A stretch of DNA of 13,045 nt from Chloroflexota bacterium (lineage in GTDB: Bacteria > Chloroflexota > Chloroflexia > JAMDCE01). Location of the stretch: assembly GCA_023489135.1 (NCBI GenBank), contig JAMDCE010000233.1, forward strand, positions 1-13,045. The letters run 5' to 3'. The translations under genes were made by a program, and so were the position numbers. The notes beneath the pieces were generated by a model, which was given only the letters and a program-made list of their open reading frames with translations, ran no database searches and was not told where the DNA came from. Below, one piece after another: positions 1-6,712 of the stretch (its first letter is position 1; each line of letters begins with the position of its first letter).

Positions 1-116
1 GGTAACGTCAACGGCCCCGAAAGCGCAAGCAAGCCTGCGCACTCCACAGATGACACGGGGCTGGCAGAATGCGTAAGCCCTGAGCACCAAACGCTGCCAA
101 TATCCACCACAAAAGT

Positions 117-128
117 GGGGTGCACCCC
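117..128. repeat. 12-bp GC-rich palindrome
   Basis: GGGGTGCACCCC is a perfect inverted repeat. The flanking T116 and A130 hint at a slightly longer imperfect stem. There is no T-run on either side, so it is not a convincing intrinsic terminator. No role can be assigned. Confidence 0.4.
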
Positions 129-266
129 CAATCCAGTAATCTCCCAACGTCGGCATGATGACTTTCACCCTGTGCGCAGGACTCTCAGTCGCACACCAGA
201 GGTGCACGCGAGGTCCGGGAGCGGGCCGTCCCGCTTCACGGGACTCCGGCGCTCGGAGGACTCCTT

Positions 267-290
267 CGGAGAGCGTAGCGAAGGGTCTCA
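267..290 (+). repeat. REP-like dispersed repeat, single copy
   Basis: The stretch 'gagcgtagcgaagggtctc' is a variant of the repeat seen twice in the spacer after the UbiD gene (consensus about CTGAGCGNAGCGAAGNATCT). It has the same core but lacks the 'TGTCATTC' end. It lies in the non-coding region upstream of the UbiD gene. Assignment rests on similarity to the two copies at 2411-2450 and 2521-2550. Confidence 0.45.
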
Positions 291-598
291 ATCTCACTCA
301 TGCATTCGCTCGACCCGTGACCTTGACAAGGACACATGCCAACTTTACAATGATCGCGACCTGGCGTTCGCGCTAGGCGGGTGAGGTGGAAGAAGCCCCC
401 GGCCATGAACGGTTGGTCCAATCTCCCGAAGAGGGGTACATCCTCGAGGAAGATAGACCCTCGACGGAGAGCAGACGTGAGGCCGCAAGCCGTCGGGGGC
501 GCTATGTCCTTCTTCGTAGCTGGCACCCCAAAGCATTGTATTTGCTTTTTTCTCCGTGAATCCAATCGAAGACGTACGTCCCTGGCTTACAGCATGGT

Positions 599-608
599 GG
601 AGGAGAGG
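599..608 (+). promoter_or_regulatory. Ribosome binding site of the UbiD-family gene
   Basis: GGAGGAGAGG lies 10 nt before the ATG at 619. It is the purine-rich sequence that supports this start. I see no convincing -35/-10 pair upstream; 'ttgctttttt' near 541-550 is too weak to call. Confidence 0.7.
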
Positions 609-618
609 AATCTGACAG

Positions 619-2268
619 ATGGCGTATTATAAGAGCGTGCGCGAGTATCTAGAGGCATTGGACAAAGCCGGTAAACTAGTCACGATCAACAGCCCGATGA
701 ACAAAGACACCGACCTAGCCCCTCTGCTATATCTTCAAGAGAGGGGCCTTCCCGCATCACAGCATAAGGTGTTCTTTTTCACCAATGTATTCGATTCCCG
801 AGGCAACAAGTACGACATTCCCATTGTCTACGCCGCCTTGCGCACCGGCTTTGGTCATATCGGTCTCAATTGCTCGCCCGAGGAGCTCAGTGAGAGAGTA
901 GTTCGCGGGCACAGAGACCCTATTGAACCCGTTTTAGTGGAACGGGGACCGGTGCAGGAAGTGGTCCATATGGGAGAGGGGCTACTGGAAAAAGGTGGAT
1001 TGGACGAATTTCCGGTGCCTATTACCCACCCCGGCTGGGACGGAGGTCCAATAATGGCCGCCTCCTGCTGGGTAACAAAAGACCCCGACACCGGTGTCCG
1101 CAACGTGGGTGTCTACCGCAGCCACGTTTACGCTCAAGACCGGCTGGGTATCCACATGGCCGGCCCCCACAGAGGTATTCAGGTTCATTGGCAAAAGTGT
1201 CGGGCAAAGGGCATCCCGCTCCAAGCAGCTATTGTCATCGGCGGTCCCCCGAACCTGGTCTATTCTGCCGTCTCCAGTCTGCCCAATGGCGTGGACGAAC
1301 TAGGTGTTGCCGGAGCTATGGTGGGCGAGCCGATGGAGCTGGTCAAGTGTAAGACGGTAGATCTGGAGGTCCCGGCCAATGCCGACGTCGTTTTCGAGGG
1401 GGAGCTAACTATCGACGAGCTGGAGCTGGAAGGCCCCCACGGCGAAGGCGGGGCCGGCGAGTATGTCAGTATGGGGGACATGCAGCCCTATTTTAAGGTG
1501 AGGTGTATTACTCGCCGCAGGGATGCTTGTTGGTATGCTACCGCAAGAGGGGGCCCATCAAAGGGCATCCTCCTCAATCGCCTCAGGGACGACCTCAAGA
1601 TGCCCTGGGTGCTGGAAGCCAGTTCCCTTTCGTCAACGGCTCCCGGCTCGCTCTCAGCGGTTGCAATTAAAATAAGGAAGAACACGGACCAGAAGGACGT
1701 ATGGCGGACGTTAGAAGCTTTTTCCGAGCCATTGTCCGATGAGGATGATTACGCTAATTACCCAGGCAAGCAGATTGGCACCGTTTTTGTTATCGCGGTA
1801 GACGAGGATGTCGACATCCGTGACAAGGATATGGTGTGGTGGGCGCTGAGCACCAGGGTGCAGCCGCATCGGGACACGCGCATCGTGAAGTATCGTACCC
1901 AGGACCTGAAATGTCCCTCCTTTTTGCCCGAACCTGAAATGAAAAAGGTGAAGCACAATCAATTCGCCCCCGATGTGGAGCTACCGGAGGCGTCTCGGCT
2001 GCTCATCAATGCTACCCACAAGTGGCCATATCCTCCCGTGAGTATCCCCAGGAAGGAATTCATGGAGAAAGGTCTGCGCCTCTGGGAGCAGGAAGGTCTG
2101 CCGCAATTGAATTTGAGAGAGCCCTGGTATGGCTATGAGCTGGGTTACTGGCCTCAAGAGTTTGCCGAAGACGCCGAGCGTGCCGTCAAGGGACAATACT
2201 ATAAAACAAGCGAGATGAGAGCCCAGAAGAGGGTTAAGATAGAGGCGGGAAATGAGTTTCCAAACTGA
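619..2268 (+). CDS. UbiD-family prenylated-FMN decarboxylase
   Basis: This 549-residue protein belongs to the UbiD/Fdc family of reversible (de)carboxylases, which use prenylated FMN to remove or add carboxyl groups on aromatic, heteroaromatic or alpha,beta-unsaturated acids. Family signatures visible are N162-V-G-V-Y-R167, the region E227-LGVAGAMVGEP, the hallmark VPANADVVFEG (251-261) and E271-GPHG-E276. Relative to Aspergillus niger Fdc1, R167, E271 and E276 fall at the same spacing as the catalytic triad R173/E277/E282. N162 and E227 match metal/cofactor ligands N168/E233, and H184 is one residue off the expected ligand H191. The enzyme therefore looks active. Length is a little above the usual 450-520 residues, mainly from a C-terminal tail. 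No UbiX-type prenyltransferase is in the window. The gene is convergent with hisC and stands alone on its strand. The substrate cannot be inferred; anaerobic aromatic acid metabolism fits the neighbourhood. Confidence 0.93.
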   Translation: MAYYKSVREYLEALDKAGKLVTINSPMNKDTDLAPLLYLQERGLPASQHKVFFFTNVFDSRGNKYDIPIVYAALRTGFGHIGLNCSPEELSERVVRGHRDPIEPVLVERGPVQEVVHMGEGLLEKGGLDEFPVPITHPGWDGGPIMAASCWVTKDPDTGVRNVGVYRSHVYAQDRLGIHMAGPHRGIQVHWQKCRAKGIPLQAAIVIGGPPNLVYSAVSSLPNGVDELGVAGAMVGEPMELVKCKTVDLEVPANADVVFEGELTIDELELEGPHGEGGAGEYVSMGDMQPYFKVRCITRRRDACWYATARGGPSKGILLNRLRDDLKMPWVLEASSLSSTAPGSLSAVAIKIRKNTDQKDVWRTLEAFSEPLSDEDDYANYPGKQIGTVFVIAVDEDVDIRDKDMVWWALSTRVQPHRDTRIVKYRTQDLKCPSFLPEPEMKKVKHNQFAPDVELPEASRLLINATHKWPYPPVSIPRKEFMEKGLRLWEQEGLPQLNLREPWYGYELGYWPQEFAEDAERAVKGQYYKTSEMRAQKRVKIEAGNEFPN

Positions 2269-2318
2269 CCTGGCCTGGAGCTTCCTCGATCAGCTCTATC
2301 GATCCAGCATCTCGCATC

Positions 2319-2374
2319 AGCCCCCGCGCTACAGACTCCCGGGTTAGGTCACGGTCGACTTGGGGAATGTGACA
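2319..2374 (+). repeat. MITE-like element, copy 1 (left-truncated)
   Basis: From 'agcccccgcgctacag' to 'gaatgtgaca' the sequence matches copy 2 (3806-3905) almost base for base over about 55 nt, including 'actcccgggttaggtcacgg'. The right terminal repeat AATGTGACA is at 2366-2374. The left half, with its inverted terminal repeat and GC hairpin, is missing. It begins about 50 nt after the UbiD stop codon. Confidence 0.75.
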
Positions 2375-2410
2375 TTTTCAAGGTAGTGCTTTATGTCAAG
2401 CCCAGTGACG

Positions 2411-2550
2411 TGTCGTTCTGAGCCCTAGCGTAGCGGAGGCGAAGAATCTTGTGTAGGTTGCAAGTAACGCCGACAGCCTTGGTTTGCACAGACGGTGTTG
2501 GCAATTGAGCCGGTTTACAGGAGATCCTTCGCTGCGCTCAGGATGACAGA
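2411..2550. repeat. Inverted pair of REP-like repeats
   Basis: The left arm at 2411-2450 reads TGTCGTTCTGAG...GGCGAAGAATCTT. The right arm at 2521-2550 is its imperfect reverse complement (read on the minus strand: TGTCATCCTGAGCGCAGCG, then AAGGATCTC). The left arm carries a roughly 10-nt insertion. About 70 nt of unrelated sequence lies between the arms. The arms could form a long imperfect hairpin. They belong to a dispersed family that I associate with intergenic regions of Chloroflexota and related metagenomic genomes. Such elements may act as weak terminators or mRNA stabilisers between convergent genes. Confidence 0.6.
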
Positions 2551-2641
2551 TCATCAGGCCTCGTGAAACAAAGCAGTAGTTTCCTGCTCCTTGGGGAAAG
2601 ATCGCCGCAGGGATGCGGAGGGCGCCGAGCTGTCATTATCA

Positions 2642-2671
2642 TCTCTGCGCCCTCTGCGTCTCCGCGGTGAG
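2642..2671 (-). repeat. 'GCGGAGACGCAGAG' dispersed repeat
   Basis: On the minus strand the stretch contains CACCGCGGAGACGCAGAG followed by GGCGCAGAG. This closely resembles a very common intergenic repeat (TCACCGCAGAGACGCAGAGG) found in many unrelated bacterial genomes. It lies just past the hisC stop codon. In one frame it translates to a peptide like TAETQRAQR, a well-known source of spurious small ORF calls, so no gene is annotated on it. Confidence 0.6.
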
Positions 2672-2696
2672 GTCTATCGGCAACTGGAAGGGATCG

Positions 2697-3779
2697 CTAG
2701 AGTGATTTCCCCAGTGCATCCAGGAAGATCTCGTTCTCCTCGGGGCTGCCGACGGTGATGCGCAGGTGGGTCGGGCAGTCGTAGGTTTTGCCGGGGCGCA
2801 CCAGGACGCCGTGGGACATGAGCTTGCGGAACATCTCCATGGAGTCGCGCTCGACGTCGACGAAGACGAAGTTGGCGTGGGACCGGGTATGCTGGAGACC
2901 CAGCCGGTCGAAACCGCTCTCCAGGTACGATACTCCCTCGGCGTTGGCCTGCATCCGCTCTCGCAGCAGGTCATCGCAGGCCAGGCTGGCGATGCCCGCT
3001 ACCTGGGCCACGTGGCTGACGGGGAACCCTTCCTGCGCGCGACGCATCCAGTTGGCCGTTTCCGGCGAGGTCATGGCGTAGCCCAGGCGAATGCCGGCCA
3101 GACCGTATACCTTGGAGAATGAACGTAGGATCATTACCGGCTTGCCGCAGTCGTAGTATTCGGTGCCCACCACGGTCTGCGACTTGTCGGCGAAGTCGAT
3201 GTAGGCCTCGTCGACGATGGTCATGACGTGAGCGGGCACCCGCTCGAAGTAGTCGTCGAGGGCCTTCCTGGAGACGACCGTGCCGGTGGGATTGTTCGGA
3301 TTGCAGATGACCAGGATCCTGGTTCTCTCGGTAACGGCGTCCAGCATCTGCGGCAGGTCGTGGGTCCAGTCGGGAAGCGGCATCTTGCGAACGGTGCCCC
3401 CCATGAGGACGGTGTACGCCTCGTAGGGCGGAAACATGGGCCAGCCGATGATCATTTCATCGCCCGGGGAGATGAGAATCGAACACAGCAGCTTGATGAG
3501 AGTGGTCGCTCCAGGACCGGTCACAATGCCCTCGGCGGGGACGCTGAACTTCTCGGCCAGACGGCTGCGAAGCTCCGCGGAGGCGGGATCGGGATAGCGG
3601 TTGAGAGCGGTCACCGCCTTTTGCATCGCCTCTATCGCCGCCGGGAAGGGCTGCAGGGGCCCTTCGTTGGAGTTGAGCTTCACCACCCTGGTTAAGCCGA
3701 GCTTCTTCATCTCGGCGGCAAAGGCTCCCCCTACCTGATACGGAGGTAGCTTCTCGATTTCTTTGCGATAAGTTAGCAT
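2697..3779 (-). CDS. hisC: HisC-like class I/II PLP-dependent aminotransferase
   Basis: The protein has 360 residues, typical for histidinol-phosphate aminotransferase. That enzyme transfers the amino group between glutamate and imidazole-acetol phosphate in histidine synthesis; relatives act on aromatic amino acids. Visible fold-type I features are the N-terminal LNSNEGPLQPFP (35-46), NPNNPTGT (160-167), DEAYIDFA (190-197), the SFSKVYGLAGIRLGYAM segment with the PLP Schiff-base lysine K223, and the C-terminal arginine R340 in LRITVGSPEENE. The start ATG is preceded by GAGGTGG at 5-nt spacing. No other his genes are nearby, and the N-terminal motif departs from the usual SSNENPLGPSP. A role in the surrounding catabolic cluster, or a broad aromatic aminotransferase activity, is therefore possible. 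It lies 130 nt downstream of amidohydrolase 1, with a MITE-like element between. The family is certain; the exact substrate is not. Confidence 0.88.
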   Translation of the reverse strand: MLTYRKEIEKLPPYQVGGAFAAEMKKLGLTRVVKLNSNEGPLQPFPAAIEAMQKAVTALNRYPDPASAELRSRLAEKFSVPAEGIVTGPGATTLIKLLCSILISPGDEMIIGWPMFPPYEAYTVLMGGTVRKMPLPDWTHDLPQMLDAVTERTRILVICNPNNPTGTVVSRKALDDYFERVPAHVMTIVDEAYIDFADKSQTVVGTEYYDCGKPVMILRSFSKVYGLAGIRLGYAMTSPETANWMRRAQEGFPVSHVAQVAGIASLACDDLLRERMQANAEGVSYLESGFDRLGLQHTRSHANFVFVDVERDSMEMFRKLMSHGVLVRPGKTYDCPTHLRITVGSPEENEIFLDALGKSL

Positions 3780-3805
3780 TTGTCCACCTCTTAGTAATTC
3801 GACTG

Positions 3806-3905
3806 TGTCACATTAGGCCGAATTCCCCAGGCCCCACCCAGGCGGGGGACAAGCCCCCGCGCTACAGACTCCCGGGTTAGGTCACGGCCGACTGGGAATG
3901 TGACA
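3806..3905 (+). repeat. MITE-like element, copy 2 (apparently complete)
   Basis: The 100-bp element is bounded by perfect 9-bp inverted repeats, TGTCACATT (3806-3814) and AATGTGACA (3897-3905). Inside the left end, ATTCCCCAG (3822-3830) mirrors CTGGGAAT at the right end, so the ends pair over a longer imperfect stretch. The centre carries a hairpin, GCGGGGG-ACAAG-CCCCCGC (3842-3860). It is too short to encode anything. No clear target-site duplication is visible. It sits between hisC and amidohydrolase 1; its right end is 4 nt beyond the amidohydrolase stop codon and it would be transcribed with the operon. Confidence 0.75.
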
Positions 3906-3909
3906 TCGT

Positions 3910-4908
3910 CTAAGAAATCTTGAGCAAGGCGGCGGCGTTGTTGCCCAGGATCATTCTCTTCTCAGCCGGGGGAATGGACATCGCCTCGATGGACGTCACG
4001 CCGCGTGCCAGGTCGCCGATGACGTGGGGGTAGTCCGATCCCATCACCATCCGGCCGGCGCCCCAGTCGGCGTAGGTGCAGGTCAGGGCCGGCACGTGGA
4101 AGGAAACGGTGTCCAGGTAGACGTTCCGCAAATACTCCATCGGCGGCCGGGACAGGCCGGCGAAGTCTTCTTTGCTGTAATGATTGTAGCCGTTCTCTAT
4201 CCTGGCCACCAGGAAGGGCAAGACCCCGGCGAGGTGGGCGACGACGACCTTGAGGCGGGGGTAGGCTTCCAGCACGCCGCCAAAGACCAGGCGAGCCAGA
4301 CCGATGGCCAGATCGAACTCGAAACCCATGATGGCTGCCAGGCGGTATTGGGCCACGGCGGAGTAGCCGATGGGATTCGAGGGATGGACGAACATGGGGA
4401 TTTCCAGCTCCTGGATGCGCTGGTAGAAAGGCCAGAACTCCTGGTCGTCCAGGTTCTTGCCCTTGAAGTTGGACATCACGATGACCGCCCGCAGGCCGAG
4501 CTGCCGAACCGCACGGGTGACCTCGGCGATGGCGGACTCGACGTCGTGCAGCGAGACGGTGGCCATTCCCGCGAAGCGCGAGGGATTCGTCTTGACGATG
4601 GCGACCATTTCCTCGTTGGCCGCGGCCGCCAGTTCGACGGCCATCTCGGGCGGGAAATGATTGAGAATGCGCGTCCAGGCGGAAAAGGAAATGGCCTGCA
4701 CGTCCACCCCGTTGGCATCCATATCGGGGATGCGGGTCTCAGGACGATGCATCTTGTCGACCACCACGGTGGTGACGATGCCGTTGACCACGATCAGTTT
4801 TCGGCCGAGCTTGTCCTTTCCCAGCTCGATGCCGTATGGCCCTCCATACCTGGCCAGCTTGTCGAGGAAGCTTTCGGGGATCATGTGGTTGTGAAAATCG
4901 ACGATCAC
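3910..4908 (-). CDS. Amidohydrolase 1, ACMSD-like (Amidohydro_2 family)
   Basis: This is a 332-residue metal-dependent TIM-barrel enzyme of the Amidohydro_2/ACMSD group, which includes nonoxidative decarboxylases of aromatic acids (ACMS, gamma-resorcylate, 5-carboxyvanillate) and some hydrolases. Metal-site residues are visible: H6 and H8 in VDFHNHMIP at the extreme N-terminus, H175 in FVHPSNP, H225 in VVVAHLAGVLPF and D292 in MGSDYPHVIGD. The start is taken as GTG at 4908. It places the HxH motif at the usual distance from the N-terminus and overlaps the stop of flavoprotein 1 in a GTGA junction (4905-4908), typical of translational coupling. The same frame stays open far upstream, but that stretch runs through the flavoprotein gene, is arginine-rich and is not real coding. 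A paralogue lies at 9221-10207. The substrate is unknown; coupling suggests it works with flavoprotein 1. Confidence 0.9.
   Translation of the reverse strand: MIVDFHNHMIPESFLDKLARYGGPYGIELGKDKLGRKLIVVNGIVTTVVVDKMHRPETRIPDMDANGVDVQAISFSAWTRILNHFPPEMAVELAAAANEEMVAIVKTNPSRFAGMATVSLHDVESAIAEVTRAVRQLGLRAVIVMSNFKGKNLDDQEFWPFYQRIQELEIPMFVHPSNPIGYSAVAQYRLAAIMGFEFDLAIGLARLVFGGVLEAYPRLKVVVAHLAGVLPFLVARIENGYNHYSKEDFAGLSRPPMEYLRNVYLDTVSFHVPALTCTYADWGAGRMVMGSDYPHVIGDLARGVTSIEAMSIPPAEKRMILGNNAAALLKIS
4905..4908 (-). promoter_or_regulatory. GTGA stop/start overlap
   Basis: Read on the minus strand, the TGA stop of flavoprotein 1 and the GTG start of amidohydrolase 1 share the four bases GTGA. This arrangement usually allows re-initiation by the same ribosome. 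It decides the start of the amidohydrolase. Confidence 0.8.
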
Positions 4909-6581
4909 GGCCGGGTGCCCTCGTAAAGCGGATGGAATGAAGTGTGGAATTCGCCGTCCTTGTGCTGCAGCAGGACCTGGCCGCACCATTTCTCGTTGTC
5001 GGTCGCCGGGTAGTCCAGGCGGTAATGGTAAGGGATGAAGCGGCTCTCCTGGCGGTATAGCGCCGCCGCGGTGACCATCTCTCCCACCGTCAGCAGGTCC
5101 TTGGCTTCCAGGCAGCGCATCAGCTCGTGGTAGTCCCTGGCCTTGAGCTGCTCGACGTATGGCCGGAGTCCCCTTAGCTTCTGCTGGGCGGTTGTGAGGC
5201 CCTTTTCGGTTCGCACGGGGCCAACGTTCTCGGCCATTATCTTTCTTAACACATCCTCCATCTCGCGATAGTGCACGCCGCCGGCGCGGGAGAGCGGAGC
5301 GAGGACGCGCTCTTTTTCCTCCAGAATCTCGGACTCGCCTAAGTGGTCGGCGGCGTTGCCCGCCGCATAGGCCTGCGCGCCCTTGCCGGCGGAGTAGCCG
5401 CCGCAGATGCAAAGGTGGACGGTCTTGGTCTGATCGGCGCAGTCGCCGGCAGCGAAGAGACCGGGCACGGAGGACATGGAGTTCATATCGATTTTGATGC
5501 CGGCGCCCACGACTTCGAGGGGACCGGTCTGCATGCCCTCGGAGACCATTATCTCCAGGGGCTCCTTGGCGATATCTATGTTCTTCTGCTGGAAATAGTC
5601 GGGGAGGGTATCTTTATCCAGGCTCAAGGTCTTCTTCAGGTGCTCCAGCTGTTCCTCGGAGAGCTGGGTGCAATCCATAAAGAGGGGAGCGCGGCCCTCC
5701 TTGATCTCGGTGAGGGCGGCGTGAACCAGGACGTTGCGTGGGGCGCGGTCCTGGAGCGGATGGTACTTCTCCATATAGCGCTCGCCCAGGGAGTTCACGA
5801 AAGAGGCGCCCATACCGGTAAAGGCGTTCAAGCCCGGCGCGCTGAAGCCCTTGGGCACGATGGTCATGCGCACGTATTCCATGCCGGTGAGAATTGCCCC
5901 GGCCTCGAAACCCAGGACCTGCGCGGCTCCGTTGTTGTAGGGGCACAGCCAGTTGTTGAAGGGCATGCCCGTGGGCGTCTCGTAGAGCCGGTTGGTGTTG
6001 CCGGTGGAGCCGATGACGGCCCTGGCCGCGATGTAGTAGAACGAGCCGTCGCGCACGTTGATTCCGGTTACTCCCGCCACCCGGCCGTTTTTGACGAAGA
6101 CCTTCGTGGCCGCCACCCGGTCGAGCACGGTGCACCCCAGTTGGCGCACGGCTTTGGCCAGGCGCGGCTTGAGGAACTTGCCGTCGAAGTTGATCATGTA
6201 AGGGCCAGGGGCGCCGAAGGAGCGGGTGCGGTAGAACTTGCCGGTGTTCTTGTGCGTGAGCGGATTGCCGATGCGCTCCATGCGCTTGATGGCCTCCGGA
6301 AGCTCGTCGCAGTAAACGCGCTCGTGGATCTCGATGTCCACCGCGCCGCGACCTTGCTCCTGAACAAAGGTAAGGTAGGCGTCCCTGGTGTCCCAGGGCT
6401 CGCCCTCCTCAAGGTAGGCCATAAAGTGATCGACACCCCCGGCGATGCAGCCGCTGCGCTCGATCTTGCCCTTTTCGATTATTACTACCCTGGCTCCTCG
6501 CTCGGCGGCGGCGATGGCGGCGTTGAGGCCAGCCAGACCTCCTCCAATTATGACCACGTCGGATTCGAGTTTGGTATACAT
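4905..6581 (-). CDS. Flavoprotein 1, AprA/FrdA-like FAD-binding oxidoreductase
   Basis: A 558-residue flavoprotein of the fumarate reductase/succinate dehydrogenase/APS reductase alpha superfamily. It begins with the FAD-binding motif VVIIGGGLAGLNAA (9-22) and has IEKGKIERSGCIAGG near 35-49, the second FAD contact GLFAAGDCAD (374-383), and a C-terminal region with RQESRF and YRLDYPATDNEKW. At the place where FrdA/SdhA carry RSHT, with the histidine that binds FAD covalently, this protein has RSGC. That recalls RSGA in AprA, so non-covalent FAD is expected. The segment DRAPRNVLVHA (278-288) resembles the conserved Arg region of fumarate reductases. No signal peptide is seen, so it is cytoplasmic. 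It is coupled to amidohydrolase 1 through a 4-nt overlap. The Shine-Dalgarno (GGAAGG) is about 13 nt from the ATG, rather far. Its reaction is not known. Confidence 0.88.
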   Translation of the reverse strand: MYTKLESDVVIIGGGLAGLNAAIAAAERGARVVIIEKGKIERSGCIAGGVDHFMAYLEEGEPWDTRDAYLTFVQEQGRGAVDIEIHERVYCDELPEAIKRMERIGNPLTHKNTGKFYRTRSFGAPGPYMINFDGKFLKPRLAKAVRQLGCTVLDRVAATKVFVKNGRVAGVTGINVRDGSFYYIAARAVIGSTGNTNRLYETPTGMPFNNWLCPYNNGAAQVLGFEAGAILTGMEYVRMTIVPKGFSAPGLNAFTGMGASFVNSLGERYMEKYHPLQDRAPRNVLVHAALTEIKEGRAPLFMDCTQLSEEQLEHLKKTLSLDKDTLPDYFQQKNIDIAKEPLEIMVSEGMQTGPLEVVGAGIKIDMNSMSSVPGLFAAGDCADQTKTVHLCICGGYSAGKGAQAYAAGNAADHLGESEILEEKERVLAPLSRAGGVHYREMEDVLRKIMAENVGPVRTEKGLTTAQQKLRGLRPYVEQLKARDYHELMRCLEAKDLLTVGEMVTAAALYRQESRFIPYHYRLDYPATDNEKWCGQVLLQHKDGEFHTSFHPLYEGTRP

Positions 6582-6712
6582 ATCGGTTCAACTACCTTCC
6601 ATGTTGGGCTATATCTGACCGTCGCCTGGTAAGACCAATGCCGCACGTCGGGATGCTAACACCGCTCCCCACGATTGTCAATGCTCGACGCCGTGCAATT
6701 TCAGCCTTCGAT

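Larger units (their letters stand above)
1..618. other. Upstream region without a supportable gene
   Basis: No reading frame here gives a protein I recognise. The open frames on both strands are short, overlap each other and are rich in Arg, Ser and Pro, as expected for random GC-rich DNA. The stretch holds a 12-bp perfect palindrome (GGGGTGCACCCC, 117-128), a copy of a REP-like repeat near 267-290, and the leader and ribosome binding site of the UbiD gene at its right end. It could contain remnants of a decayed element or an untranslated leader, but I see no inverted repeats or transposase motifs that prove this. Confidence 0.5.
2269..2696. other. Repeat-rich spacer between convergent genes
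   Basis: This 428-bp gap separates the 3' ends of the UbiD gene and hisC. It contains no credible gene. It holds a partial copy of the MITE-like element (2319-2374), an inverted pair of REP-like repeats (2411-2550) and a 'CACCGCGGAGACGCAGAG'-type repeat (2642-2671). I found no clear GC-stem plus T-run terminator for either gene. Confidence 0.6.

Noticed and set aside
236..565. 109-residue minus-strand frame upstream of ubiD
   Set aside because: It contains the REP-like repeat translated as IETLRYALRR and has no domain, so it is probably spurious.
2269..2320. Possible terminator after the UbiD gene (CTGGA...TCCAG with TCGAT...ATCGA inside)
   Set aside because: The stems are only 5 bp, interrupted, and not followed by a T-run.
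4024..4926. 300-residue open frame on the plus strand
   Set aside because: It is opposite amidohydrolase 1 and shows the same shadow composition; there is no ribosome binding site or family match.
4909..5412. Upstream extension of the amidohydrolase 1 reading frame to 500 residues
   Set aside because: It runs antiphase through the flavoprotein 1 gene, is extremely Arg/Gly/Pro-rich and has no domain. The GTG at 4908 gives a full-length enzyme with the HxH motif at the N-terminus.
5343..6632. 429-residue open frame on the plus strand
   Set aside because: It lies entirely opposite flavoprotein 1 (whose motifs are clear), is Gly/Val/His-rich and has no recognisable domain. It is a shadow caused by high GC at third codon positions.
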